A stretch of DNA of 64,000 bases from Marixanthomonas sp002364245. Its GTDB lineage: Bacteria > Bacteroidota > Bacteroidia > Flavobacteriales > Flavobacteriaceae. Each line of letters starts with the position of its first letter. Position 1 is the stretch's first letter. The stretch is from positions 1 through 64,000 of the forward strand of contig CAXAZF010000004.1 in the NCBI GenBank assembly GCA_963973455.1. The letters run 5' to 3'. The position numbers and the translations under genes are program-made. The notes beneath the pieces are model-generated. The model was not told the DNA's origin and searched no databases. It worked only from the letters and a program-made list of their open reading frames with translations. Positions 1-8,508 of the stretch are shown here, in pieces.

Positions 1-55
1 AACCCGAAGTAAACCCGAAGTAAACCCGAAGTAAACCCGAAGTAAACCCGAAGTA
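1..55. repeat. 11-bp tandem repeat, five copies, cut by window edge
   Basis: Five perfect head-to-tail copies of the 11-mer AACCCGAAGTA fill the first 55 bases and stop at TCTCT. The array begins at the window edge, so more copies may lie upstream. A unit of 11 is not a multiple of three, so a coding role is unlikely, and no ORF uses it. Confidence 0.9.
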
Positions 56-92
56 TCTCTGGTTTTAGTGTTGGTAAACCTTTTGAGTAGAT

Positions 93-127
93 GGCAGTAG
101 GCGGTAGGCAATAGGTTGTAGGTACAT
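93..127. repeat. degenerate heptamer array (GGnnnTA type)
   Basis: Five consecutive 7-mers are in register: GGCAGTA, GGCGGTA, GGCAATA, GGTTGTA and GGTACAT. Each starts with GG, and the first four end in TA. It lies just beyond the terminator of the first gene. I recall similar heptamer arrays between flavobacterial genes; their function is unknown to me. Confidence 0.7.
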
Positions 128-143
128 GTCTTACCCATAAAAA

Positions 144-172
144 AACCTCCGCAAAGTGATATTGCGGAGGTT
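144..172 (-). terminator. rho-independent terminator of the 192-2252 gene
   Basis: Positions 144-154 pair perfectly with 162-172 (11 bp, 7-nt loop). Read on the minus strand, the hairpin is followed by a run of T (A run at about 139-145 on the plus strand). It lies 20 bases past the stop codon. Confidence 0.85.
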
Positions 173-191
173 CATTTATAAAGATGAAATT

Positions 192-2252
192 TTAGTTGTC
201 CTTTTTTGTTTGAAGAGAAGAATTGGTTTTTTCCTCTACTTGTTGAACTTCAGAATTTTTAGTTGATTTTTGAGGCTTTGTATTTGCTTCGGCTTTAAGG
301 GGCTCTCTTTTTACAGAGGATTCTTTTTCTGATATAGCTTCAGGGTTTATTAATGGAGTATTTTGGGCCATTTCAAGTTTTTCTCTTTTCTTGTAAAACA
401 TTCCTTGTTCAGCAGATTTACCGTATAATTGTGGCATTAGATATTTTCCTCGTCTCGTTCCTTTATCAACAATTACATTGCGTTTTTCAGGATTTTGTTT
501 TAAATATGGATCATTACGTTCAGCAGTAAGGATCCAAGATACTTTTTTGCCAGCAACCCCTCCGGCAATAGAAAATTTACCATTGGCGACTTCTTTTTCT
601 ATATAAAGGTTTGGCATGGATGCTCCTACTGGGGTTAATTGATAGGATGCATCTCTATTAATGGCATCGTAATAATCCGGTAAATTTACAATAACACGGC
701 CATTACGGTCAAAAACTTCGGTACCTCTGTAAATGTTTAACACTTCGTTTGATTCTATGGAAAAATGGTGTAATTCTTTGTTTGCAGGATCATTTGGGTG
801 ATCAATAACAAACGATTTTATACCGGTTGCTCCAGTATCACCAGTTGAGAAAACACCATAGCCGGAAGGTGTAGATACTCCATGTACTCCATACCAACCT
901 CCAGTTCCTTCTACTCCAATACCCCAACCAAGATCAGGTGAAGAAAAACCTGAAATACCTATATGATCATCTACATCTGTACCTACATAACTAAAATCAC
1001 CTACTATTAAAGGACTAAGACCGTTAGGGATGTTATTATTTTGGTTTTGGGCTACAATGTTCGATCCACGACCCAATCCTATTGAAATTAACACAGGGTC
1101 GGGATTGCTAGGTGAAAGTTGATCAATTTCTGTATTTCTTCCTGCAGGGCCACTATGTCTCATTAAAATTCCGTGCCCTCTTCCATATTGATTGCCCAAT
1201 AAAACACCTCCTTCTACAGTAGTAGTAGTGGCTGTTCTGGTTTTAACTGCACTAGCAAAAGCCCATACGTCATTTGCATTTCCAGCACTTGGATCTGTAG
1301 GGTCTAATACCCCTACCACATTGATCCCTACACCTGGTCTATTATGAAAATCTATAAGTTCACCAACTCCACCTGCAGCTGTAAGGTCTGTTGCTATAGC
1401 TATTTGATTAGATTGGATAAGATTATACATGCCCACACCAGCAGCAACCTGATTGTAGATACCCCATCCTGTACCTGTTTGAAATACTTGTAAAGCATCA
1501 CCTACACCTGAATTTCCCGCCTGTACGCCAAAACCATTGTTATTGTTAGTTCCAAAAACTCCACCCCCGTCTGCATTGTTTTGACCTTGTACACCTATAC
1601 CGTCGTTTGTGCTAAAACCAATCATTCCTATTCCGGTGCCTGAATTTAAACCGCTAACACCAAAACCTTGATTTGTACTTTCTCCATAAACACCTACCCC
1701 ACCATTACCTGAAGCATAACCGTTAATAGCATCTTCATTATTTGCAGCTTGTACAGTAAACCGGTCTCCTGCTATTGGCGCGCCTGCGTCATTGATTATC
1801 ACTTGTCCATTTGCCAATAAACGCATGCGTTCATTATTGTTGGTTTGTATTTGTAGTGCTTGGTTATCTGTAGTTCCTAAAAAGTTAGTCCCAGCTGTAG
1901 TTCCGGCATTTCCTGTTAACGACCAATCATTGCTTGGCGTCTCTGCGGCAATACGTACCCACTGCGAACCATCGTTATAATAATAGCCAGGGGTTACATC
2001 GCCAGCGGTAGCAGTATTATAGACCGTCATACCAGCTACATTTGCCGATAAAGGGGCCGTATTTCCAGTTCCTGTCAACGCTACGCGCGGCATTAATAGT
2101 CCTCCGGTTTTAGTAGCCGTAGATGTTACATCTAAAATGGCGTCGGTATTGGGTGTTGTTGTATTAATCCCCACTTGTGCAACAGTAACAGTTAGTGAAA
2201 AACATAATATAACTGTTAAAAAAAAATGTTTTTTTAAAGTAAAAGTCTTCAT
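192..2252 (-). CDS. exported surface/fibre-like protein with VGINTTTPN N-terminus
   Basis: A 686-residue exported protein. I chose the ATG at 2252 because it gives a clear signal peptide (Lys-rich start, hydrophobic core, cleavage after VAQ). An upstream in-frame ATG would only translate the heptamer repeats. The mature N-terminus VGINTTTPN and the following DVTST..GGLLMPRVALT block are typical of Bacteroidota surface proteins. Residues about 170-260 hold short Gly-rich repeats of the type NGFGVxG and DGIGVxG, probably a beta-solenoid or fibre stalk. Residues about 479-611 (HPNDPANKELHHF ... GKYLMPQLYG) match a conserved uncharacterised domain I recognise from many phyla. The last ~60 residues are a charged, Lys/Glu-rich tail. 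No T9SS sorting domain is visible. The biochemical role is unknown. Confidence 0.8.
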   Translation of the reverse strand: MKTFTLKKHFFLTVILCFSLTVTVAQVGINTTTPNTDAILDVTSTATKTGGLLMPRVALTGTGNTAPLSANVAGMTVYNTATAGDVTPGYYYNDGSQWVRIAAETPSNDWSLTGNAGTTAGTNFLGTTDNQALQIQTNNNERMRLLANGQVIINDAGAPIAGDRFTVQAANNEDAINGYASGNGGVGVYGESTNQGFGVSGLNSGTGIGMIGFSTNDGIGVQGQNNADGGGVFGTNNNNGFGVQAGNSGVGDALQVFQTGTGWGIYNQVAAGVGMYNLIQSNQIAIATDLTAAGGVGELIDFHNRPGVGINVVGVLDPTDPSAGNANDVWAFASAVKTRTATTTTVEGGVLLGNQYGRGHGILMRHSGPAGRNTEIDQLSPSNPDPVLISIGLGRGSNIVAQNQNNNIPNGLSPLIVGDFSYVGTDVDDHIGISGFSSPDLGWGIGVEGTGGWYGVHGVSTPSGYGVFSTGDTGATGIKSFVIDHPNDPANKELHHFSIESNEVLNIYRGTEVFDRNGRVIVNLPDYYDAINRDASYQLTPVGASMPNLYIEKEVANGKFSIAGGVAGKKVSWILTAERNDPYLKQNPEKRNVIVDKGTRRGKYLMPQLYGKSAEQGMFYKKREKLEMAQNTPLINPEAISEKESSVKREPLKAEANTKPQKSTKNSEVQQVEEKTNSSLQTKKDN

Positions 2253-2368
2253 GGTCGATATATCATTATTATTTAGTAGCATAATGATAAGAAAACTATT
2301 ACTCGAAGCGTGAAAATTTCGATGAAGTACTAAAAAACCTATATGATTGACGTTTAGGGTAGTAGTTT

Positions 2369-2410
2369 GAAGCTGGAAGTTGGAAGTTGGAAGCTGGAAG
2401 TTGGATGCTG
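2369..2410. repeat. heptamer array (GAAGYTG), six units
   Basis: Six 7-mers are in register: GAAGCTG, GAAGTTG, GAAGTTG, GAAGCTG, GAAGTTG and GATGCTG. They lie between the promoter side of the 192-2252 gene and the end of the 2475-5600 gene. The array creates a spurious N-terminal extension (SNFQLPTSNFQLQ) of the neighbouring reading frame. Confidence 0.85.
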
Positions 2411-2422
2411 TGAGCATGAAAA

Positions 2423-2452
2423 AAGCCTGAAACGTATTACGGTTCCAGGCTT
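2423..2452 (-). terminator. terminator of the 2475-5600 gene
   Basis: The arms AAGCCTGAAAC (2423-2433) and GTTCCAGGCTT (2442-2452) pair with one mismatch. On the minus strand the hairpin is followed by T residues (A run 2419-2424 on the plus strand). It lies about 20 bases beyond the stop codon. Confidence 0.75.
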
Positions 2453-2474
2453 GTTGTCAGGTTTGTCTTGGGGG

Positions 2475-5400
2475 CTATTTTTTAATCAGTTTTTTGGTGA
2501 CTGTTCCAACTTCGGTATCGATTTTCACGAAATAGATGCCTGTATGGAGTGAAGCCAAGTTTAATTGATAATTGTTGGTTTCAGGCCCTATGTTTTGGTT
2601 AATCCTTCTTCCCAATAAATCGTACACCGAAATGTTTTCTAAATAGGAGTTAGGCGAAACAATGTTCAATACTGTATCGGCCGGATTCGGGAAGATGGCA
2701 ACGTTCGAGAGGCTTTCTTCCGTTCCTAAAACTTCAATTTTCTTAAACTGAAGGGTAAAACGGCTATTGAACTGTCCCTTTTCAGCAGTAAACTCATAAT
2801 CGGTTTCACTTAAGTTGGTCACGTTATTGTTTTTGTTGTCGATCAAGTACACGACAGCGGTTTCAATATTGGCACCTTGGATATCGTTTATGGAAACACG
2901 ATAGGCTGTTTCTTCATCTATCTGCGTGTCAAACCCAAGGGAAACTTGTGTTTCATTTTCAAGCGGTGCAAGGCCTTGGATAGCCAGTTGCTCTCCTGAA
3001 AGCATTGTAGAGTACAATGAAACGGGAGTTGCCAATCGTTTACTGTCAAACTTAGCGTCTAAACCATTTGTGGAAACATTGGAAAAACCGATTAGAATAG
3101 CACTTCCCATTTCCCACTTTTCATTGTACACATTCAACCAAATACGGTCGCTTTCAAAAGCTGGCTTGCGGTAGGTGTCATTATTTTCGGTAACCCGCAT
3201 ACTATTATTGAAAACAGCGGTTCCTGCAGCTGTTGTTTTTACGCCAAACCCTTGCCCTGACGCTATATAGCCATTTGGTATGGTTGAAGTGCCGGGATCG
3301 TTCCCTGCTGCCGTACCACCCATAGCATTGTACATAGAGATATCGCTCATATTATAATTATTGGGGTTGTAGCCCGGATACGATGGGTTAGGGGCTGTTA
3401 GGTGTTCCCAGAAATAAACCGCATCTATAGTTGTGTTTTCGGATAAAAAAGCCTGGGCATCAATAGCCGATGGGTAAGGGTTTCCTAACATATTTGGACT
3501 GTCATTTTGTTCGGTGTTGAATACCAAGTTAAAATTAACAATACCATTGTTTAATGTGCCTTGGCTGTAATCCAATGTGAACGAACCTGTGCCGGTTGGT
3601 GTGGTCTGTGGGCGTACTAAATATCCTTCTCCTGGATTGATGTTTCCTGTGTAATTTACCCAGTTATCGCCATTATTATCGGCAAAGTTTTCGGCTAAAG
3701 GAAAGTCGTTTTCCACTTGTGGGTTGGGCACAAAGTTTTCGGTTATGTGGTTTCGAACCATCACAGAGGTGCCATATACGCCATTTCGAGTTTCTCCTGA
3801 AACGGGACTGCCCAATATCATAAAATCGCGCCCATCTAGATTAGGAGTTATTTTTTGTACTGAAATAGTACCGTTATTGGTTGTTACTGCGTCGTTTTCG
3901 CGTTGTACTACGCTCCCTTCGTGCGCAATCATTAAGGTACCGTTTACGGTAATGTCTTTTTGAATATCTATATAGTCACCAGAATTTACTGTTAATGTTC
4001 TATCGGTATCTACCTCACATGAACACGCTTGGAAACTGGTGTTGATTGCGGTGCTGTAATCTGCACTTATTTTAGCATTAGAACCTACCGAAGGAACACC
4101 GTTACTCCAGGTTGCACCGTTGTAACTGGTTGTTTCGGCTTCTACTGTTATGGTTGTTGTACAAGAACCTTTGTTTCCGTAGTCATCTTCTACTGTTAAA
4201 GTAACATCAAATGACTGTCCAATATCGGCACAGGTAAAGGTAGTTTGGGAAGCTTGGATTGATTTTTTTGTAATTCCGAAGTCATCTGTAGAACCGTTAT
4301 CTACATCGTCTGCTGTAATGGTTACGGAGCCTGTTAAACGGTCCAACGTTGCTGTTACGGGTTGGCAAACAACTTCTGGGGGAGTGTTGTCGTAGTTTGG
4401 GTCTTTTAAAATAAAGAGACCACCATCTCCATTTACGTATTGATTTCCGAAACCTGTTACAACAAGATTACCGCTTTCAAAATAGGGATAAACATTCCAA
4501 GTTCCGTTAAAAGCAGCAGAATTATTTGAGGGATAAGTATCAAACGAATTTATTTCGGTCATGCTTGGGGTACTTTCATATAAGCCTTCTACTCTCATAA
4601 CTCTCATGCCTGCTGAATAATTAGCTAAGTAAAAACGGTTACCACGAACATATCCATTATGATCTATAGCTGCTGTAGCTCCATAATGAACATAGTGTTC
4701 TGTAGGATTGTCTAAATCTTCTAAGTCAAAAACAATAGTTTTGGTGTTAAACCCATGTCTTTCTTCATCTACTTCATCGCCAGCTATAAAAAATCGTTTA
4801 TCTTCTGTAAACCAGCCTTGATGTGTGTATTCTTTATTAATATAGTCAATTCTACTAATACGTGTAACATTGTTCTTATCGGTAACATCTAAAATTTGAA
4901 CATAATCTGAGCTACTAAAGCTTCCGATTAATATTTCTTTTCCTTGATGATCTTGGTCCGGGCCATCATAAAGCACTACTTGTGCATCGTGACAATATCC
5001 GTAGGCAGAAATATCGCCTGCCAAAGTAGGGTTTTTAGGATTTGATAGGTCTAAAACACGAGGTCCTCCTCCATTTCTGTTTGACCCGAGAACATATGCA
5101 TATCCAGTATCTTCATTAATAACAATATTATGGGCACTACCTAACCCGCCATAATGTCCATCTTCATTAAAAGTTATTGGGAGTGTTTCGCCTTGTATTT
5201 CAGTATCTCTTAAACGGGTAAGATCAAATACTTGTACTCCATGATTACCATTAGAGTCACTCACTATATATGCGTGATTATTATATACTTTTACGTCTCT
5301 CCAAAGGCTACTGCCTGTATGGGATTCTACCCTTCCAATAAATACCGGGTTAACGGGATCGGAAATATCTACAAAAGCGGTACCATTATCCATTCCCACT

Positions 5401-5600
5401 AGGGCATATTCTTTTCCGCTCATTGGGTCGGTCCACCCCCAAGAGTCTTGACCTTCATTGCCTCCTAAATCGGCAGCGCTAATATGGCTTTGAAGTGTAA
5501 GACCATTACACGGATATCCGCTTGCAGAACCGCCAGAACAAGGCGTTTGTGCAAAACTAATGGTTGAAATAAATAATGAGATTAGTAGTGTTTTTTTCAT
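2475..5600 (-). CDS. choice-of-anchor B family secreted protein with T9SS sorting domain
   Basis: 1041 residues. A signal peptide (MKKTLLISLFISTISFAQ) is followed at about 20-400 by propeller-like repeats (for example ALVGMDNGTAFVDISDP and VQVFDLTRLRD) typical of choice-of-anchor B proteins. Residues about 405-490 look like an Ig-like HYR module (VTATLDRLTGSVTITADDVDNG). A long beta-rich region follows. The C-terminal ~75 residues form a type A T9SS sorting domain (FPNPADTVLNI ... SVYDLLGRR ... GIYFVKI ... KKLIKK). It should be exported by the Sec system, crossed over the outer membrane by the T9SS, trimmed by PorU and released or attached at the surface. Ligand and function are unknown. Confidence 0.88.
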   Translation of the reverse strand: MKKTLLISLFISTISFAQTPCSGGSASGYPCNGLTLQSHISAADLGGNEGQDSWGWTDPMSGKEYALVGMDNGTAFVDISDPVNPVFIGRVESHTGSSLWRDVKVYNNHAYIVSDSNGNHGVQVFDLTRLRDTEIQGETLPITFNEDGHYGGLGSAHNIVINEDTGYAYVLGSNRNGGGPRVLDLSNPKNPTLAGDISAYGYCHDAQVVLYDGPDQDHQGKEILIGSFSSSDYVQILDVTDKNNVTRISRIDYINKEYTHQGWFTEDKRFFIAGDEVDEERHGFNTKTIVFDLEDLDNPTEHYVHYGATAAIDHNGYVRGNRFYLANYSAGMRVMRVEGLYESTPSMTEINSFDTYPSNNSAAFNGTWNVYPYFESGNLVVTGFGNQYVNGDGGLFILKDPNYDNTPPEVVCQPVTATLDRLTGSVTITADDVDNGSTDDFGITKKSIQASQTTFTCADIGQSFDVTLTVEDDYGNKGSCTTTITVEAETTSYNGATWSNGVPSVGSNAKISADYSTAINTSFQACSCEVDTDRTLTVNSGDYIDIQKDITVNGTLMIAHEGSVVQRENDAVTTNNGTISVQKITPNLDGRDFMILGSPVSGETRNGVYGTSVMVRNHITENFVPNPQVENDFPLAENFADNNGDNWVNYTGNINPGEGYLVRPQTTPTGTGSFTLDYSQGTLNNGIVNFNLVFNTEQNDSPNMLGNPYPSAIDAQAFLSENTTIDAVYFWEHLTAPNPSYPGYNPNNYNMSDISMYNAMGGTAAGNDPGTSTIPNGYIASGQGFGVKTTAAGTAVFNNSMRVTENNDTYRKPAFESDRIWLNVYNEKWEMGSAILIGFSNVSTNGLDAKFDSKRLATPVSLYSTMLSGEQLAIQGLAPLENETQVSLGFDTQIDEETAYRVSINDIQGANIETAVVYLIDNKNNNVTNLSETDYEFTAEKGQFNSRFTLQFKKIEVLGTEESLSNVAIFPNPADTVLNIVSPNSYLENISVYDLLGRRINQNIGPETNNYQLNLASLHTGIYFVKIDTEVGTVTKKLIKK

Positions 5601-5648
5601 TTTATTTGATTGTTGTTAAGTTTTTTATAAAAGAGTCTTGGTTTCTAG

Positions 5649-6497
5649 CTAGTTTTCTTTCTTAAAACTCCACACTACTTCGCAAGGTATATCTAAACCT
5701 ATATAACCTCTTCCATCTCCACTAGAACTAGCATCAAAACGATCACTAGAGTATTGTGTGAAACTTAAATTAAAAGTATATTCGGTTCCTGCAATTAAAG
5801 AAACGTATTTAGTAGTTGTTGATTCCCTCCAGATAGCATATCTTTTATCATCTGGACTACTACCGCGTTTATCTACAGAAGAATAAGAATGAGCATATAC
5901 TTCAATATTTCCAATACCATTATTACAACTAAAGATGAAAAGTCCCTCTTGTGTGCCCACACTTACTTGACCAGTTCCAGGAGTTTCAATTTGACCAGAT
6001 CCAAAATTGGTACTTAATTTTAGTTCATATACTCCTGTATATTTTGGAGTAAACTTCCTGTTTATTAAGCCGGTAATGTTTTGAGAGCCGTCTTGAGTTC
6101 GAAATTGATTAGGGTCAAATGGATCTGCTGTTACTGTAGAAGGGTCTTGCTGAAACCTTTCAGAATCAAACTTGTTAAACATTGCAATCCATTTTGAACC
6201 ATCCCACATATATAAACCTGGCGAAACTTCATATGGGCCATTGGTTGTCGTATTAGTATTGTAAACAAACGTTGCGGCAACGGGATTTCCACCTCCATTT
6301 GGGTTAACTACAGGTCCTGCTATATTTGTTGCAGCCAGTTTAACTCGAGGAAAAACTACACCTGATGTAGTGCTTGTTATATCTAAAGCACCATTAGGTG
6401 TTGTTGTATTAATCCCTACTTGAGCATAGGATAAATTGTATGATGTAAAGACTAAAAAATAGTAAATACAAAACTTAATAATTAAAGATTTTTTCAT
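5649..6497 (-). CDS. exported protein with VGINTTTPN N-terminus, function unknown
   Basis: 282 residues. The signal peptide ends near YAQ, and the mature protein starts VGINTTTPNGALDITSTTSG, closely matching the start of the protein at 192-2252. The block YNTNTTTNGPYEVSPGLYMWDGSKW is also common in this family. Residues about 130-282 look like one beta-sandwich (GVYELKLSTNFG ... YTFNLSFTQY ... GYIGLDIPCEVVW). No sorting domain, lipobox or catalytic motif is visible. It is followed after 48 bases by the choice-of-anchor B gene on the same strand, so they may be co-transcribed. A role as a surface or fibre subunit is a guess. Confidence 0.75.
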   Translation of the reverse strand: MKKSLIIKFCIYYFLVFTSYNLSYAQVGINTTTPNGALDITSTTSGVVFPRVKLAATNIAGPVVNPNGGGNPVAATFVYNTNTTTNGPYEVSPGLYMWDGSKWIAMFNKFDSERFQQDPSTVTADPFDPNQFRTQDGSQNITGLINRKFTPKYTGVYELKLSTNFGSGQIETPGTGQVSVGTQEGLFIFSCNNGIGNIEVYAHSYSSVDKRGSSPDDKRYAIWRESTTTKYVSLIAGTEYTFNLSFTQYSSDRFDASSSGDGRGYIGLDIPCEVVWSFKKEN

Positions 6498-6722
6498 AAG
6501 GGTTAATAGTTATTTGATTCGAGATGACAAGTATAAGTAGTAATATAGATTAAAAACAAAAATAATCGACGAAATACATTAAACTTTAAGAAATATAAGA
6601 AATATCCTACATATTTGTTAGTTTTCAATGTGTTAACCTTATTTTTTTAGATGGAATTACTCGAATAGCTTATTTTTTTAAGAGGTACAATAATTTAATT
6701 ATTTTAGCCTTATAGAAAGCAT

Positions 6723-7670
6723 ATGGAGAACTTCGCAGCCTCTTTTTTAAACCTCCCTTTTCATTCAGGTATTGAACAAGTGCCTTTAGCTTCTTTTTTT
6801 GAAACCTCTTCAAATCTTTACATACTACGCGAAGATCAGATCCATCCGTTTGTTTCAGGTAATAAATTCAGAAAACTGAAATACAACATTGAGAAAGCAG
6901 TTAAAGATGGCCATAACATCTTATTAACCTTTGGTGGTGCGTACTCTAATCATATAGCTGCTGTCGCTGCTGTAGGAAAATCAACAGGGTTACAAACCAT
7001 AGGAATAATAAGAGGAGAAGAGCTTTCAGACAAAATAACTGAAAACCCTACATTGTCTTTTGCTCAAGAGCAAGGCATGCAATTGCACTTTATTACCCGA
7101 AAAGCATACAGGGATAAATATGAAGCTTCACAAATAGAAGCACTCAAAAAAAGCTTCGGAAATTTTTATTTAATACCTGAGGGCGGAACAAATGATTTGG
7201 CTGTAAAAGGTTGTAAAGAAATCCTATCTGAAATAGAAAACTCAGATACTTTTGATTACATCTGTGCACCAGTAGGAACTGGGGGAACTATAGCAGGACT
7301 TATAGAAGCATCAAAACCCAATCAAAAAATAATAGGGTTTTCTGCATTAAAAGGAAATTTTCAAATTTCAGAAGTAAAAAAATATACCTCAAAAACCAAC
7401 TTTGAAGTTATAGATGAATATTGTTTTGGCGGATACGCTAAAATAGATTTACAATTGGTGCGTTTTATTAATGAATTTTATGAAAAAACCGGCATTCCAT
7501 TAGATCCGGTTTATACTGGGAAAATGCTTTTTGGTATTGTAGACTTGTTGAAACGTGGGTATTTCAAAAAAAATAGCCGTATTTTTGCAGTCCATACGGG
7601 AGGGCTTCAAGGTATTCCAGGTATGAACCAACGTTTAAAGAAGAAAAATCTGCCACAAATCATTATATAA
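6723..7670 (+). CDS. PLP-dependent ACC deaminase / D-cysteine desulfhydrase family enzyme
   Basis: 315 residues, fold type II PLP enzyme of the tryptophan synthase beta superfamily. K48 in SGNKFRKLK is the expected PLP lysine. GGAYSNH (S75, N76) is the conserved loop after it, APVGTGGTIAG resembles the phosphate-binding glycine loop, and HTGGLQG closes the protein. Members cleave 1-aminocyclopropane-1-carboxylate to 2-oxobutanoate and ammonia, or D-cysteine to pyruvate, sulfide and ammonia. Sequence by eye does not separate these, and D-cysteine desulfhydrase seems more likely for a non-plant-associated flavobacterium. It starts a run with the glucosaminidase (1-base gap) and hemL. Confidence 0.85.
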   Translation: MENFAASFLNLPFHSGIEQVPLASFFETSSNLYILREDQIHPFVSGNKFRKLKYNIEKAVKDGHNILLTFGGAYSNHIAAVAAVGKSTGLQTIGIIRGEELSDKITENPTLSFAQEQGMQLHFITRKAYRDKYEASQIEALKKSFGNFYLIPEGGTNDLAVKGCKEILSEIENSDTFDYICAPVGTGGTIAGLIEASKPNQKIIGFSALKGNFQISEVKKYTSKTNFEVIDEYCFGGYAKIDLQLVRFINEFYEKTGIPLDPVYTGKMLFGIVDLLKRGYFKKNSRIFAVHTGGLQGIPGMNQRLKKKNLPQIII

Positions 7671-7671
7671 T

Positions 7672-8502
7672 ATGCTATATAGAATTTGTATTGTGTTGCT
7701 AATTAGCACATTATTCCTTAGTAGTTGCAAGTCTAAAAAAAGAGCTGTATCCTCTAAAAAAAATACTCGTACAGAACGTGTTGTTGTTAAAGAGACTCGC
7801 AAGGAACCTATAAAACTGCCTAAAAAAACTGAGATTAAAACCCCGCCTCCCAATGCTTCGTATGCCGAGGTTGTTGCAACCTATATTGACAATTACAGTC
7901 AGATTGCGATGGAAGAAATGTTGCAATACGGCATACCCGCCAGTATTACTTTAGCGCAAGGTATTTTAGAAAGTGGTGCGGGCCGCGGAGACCTTACCCG
8001 AAGAGCTAATAATCATTTTGGTATAAAATGTCACGAATGGACTGGGGATCGAGTATATCACGATGATGATGAGCTACAAGAATGTTTCCGAAAATATAAA
8101 GACCCAAAATATTCCTTTAGGGATCATTCTCTTTTTTTGACAGAACGTAGCCGTTATCAAGATTTATTCAGATTAAGAAAACACGACTACAAGGGTTGGG
8201 CAAAAGGGCTTAAAAAAGCCGGTTATGCTACCGATCCGCGTTACCCCGATAAACTGATAAGCATTATAGAGCGATATGGGTTAACACAGTATGACAAAAA
8301 TGTACTTGGCGGTACCATACAAGTTACAAAGCCAGACCAAACAAAAATAGAAACCCATACTGTAGAGCGCGGTGACACATTATACAATATATCAAGGCGT
8401 TATAATATTTCAGTAGAAACTTTAAAAGAATACAATGGATTGAATTCGAATACCATATCCATTGGGCAGGTTTTATACTTGCATTCAGTAAAAAATCAAT
8501 AA
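7672..8502 (+). CDS. lipoprotein glucosaminidase with LysM domain
   Basis: 276 residues. The N-terminus ends in a lipobox (LFLSSC, Cys about 19), so it is probably anchored in a membrane facing the periplasm. Residues about 60-205 match the glucosaminidase (PF01832) fold: GIPASITLAQGILESGAG with the usual catalytic Glu, HFGIKCH, YSFRDHSLFL and WAKGLKKAGYATDP. Residues about 230-275 are one LysM repeat (HTVERGDTLYNISRRYNIS ... GQVLYLH) that binds peptidoglycan. It likely cleaves GlcNAc-MurNAc bonds during wall remodelling. The gene begins one base after the previous stop and ends six bases before hemL. Confidence 0.88.
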   Translation: MLYRICIVLLISTLFLSSCKSKKRAVSSKKNTRTERVVVKETRKEPIKLPKKTEIKTPPPNASYAEVVATYIDNYSQIAMEEMLQYGIPASITLAQGILESGAGRGDLTRRANNHFGIKCHEWTGDRVYHDDDELQECFRKYKDPKYSFRDHSLFLTERSRYQDLFRLRKHDYKGWAKGLKKAGYATDPRYPDKLISIIERYGLTQYDKNVLGGTIQVTKPDQTKIETHTVERGDTLYNISRRYNISVETLKEYNGLNSNTISIGQVLYLHSVKNQ

Positions 8503-8508
8503 TTATTT

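Noticed and set aside
1..127. CRISPR-like array
   Set aside because: The units are 7 and 11 bases with no spacers, and no cas genes are present.
2253..2417. N-terminal extension of the 192-2252 frame to an ATG at 2417
   Set aside because: The extra residues translate the heptamer repeats and lack leader character; the signal peptide begins at 2252.
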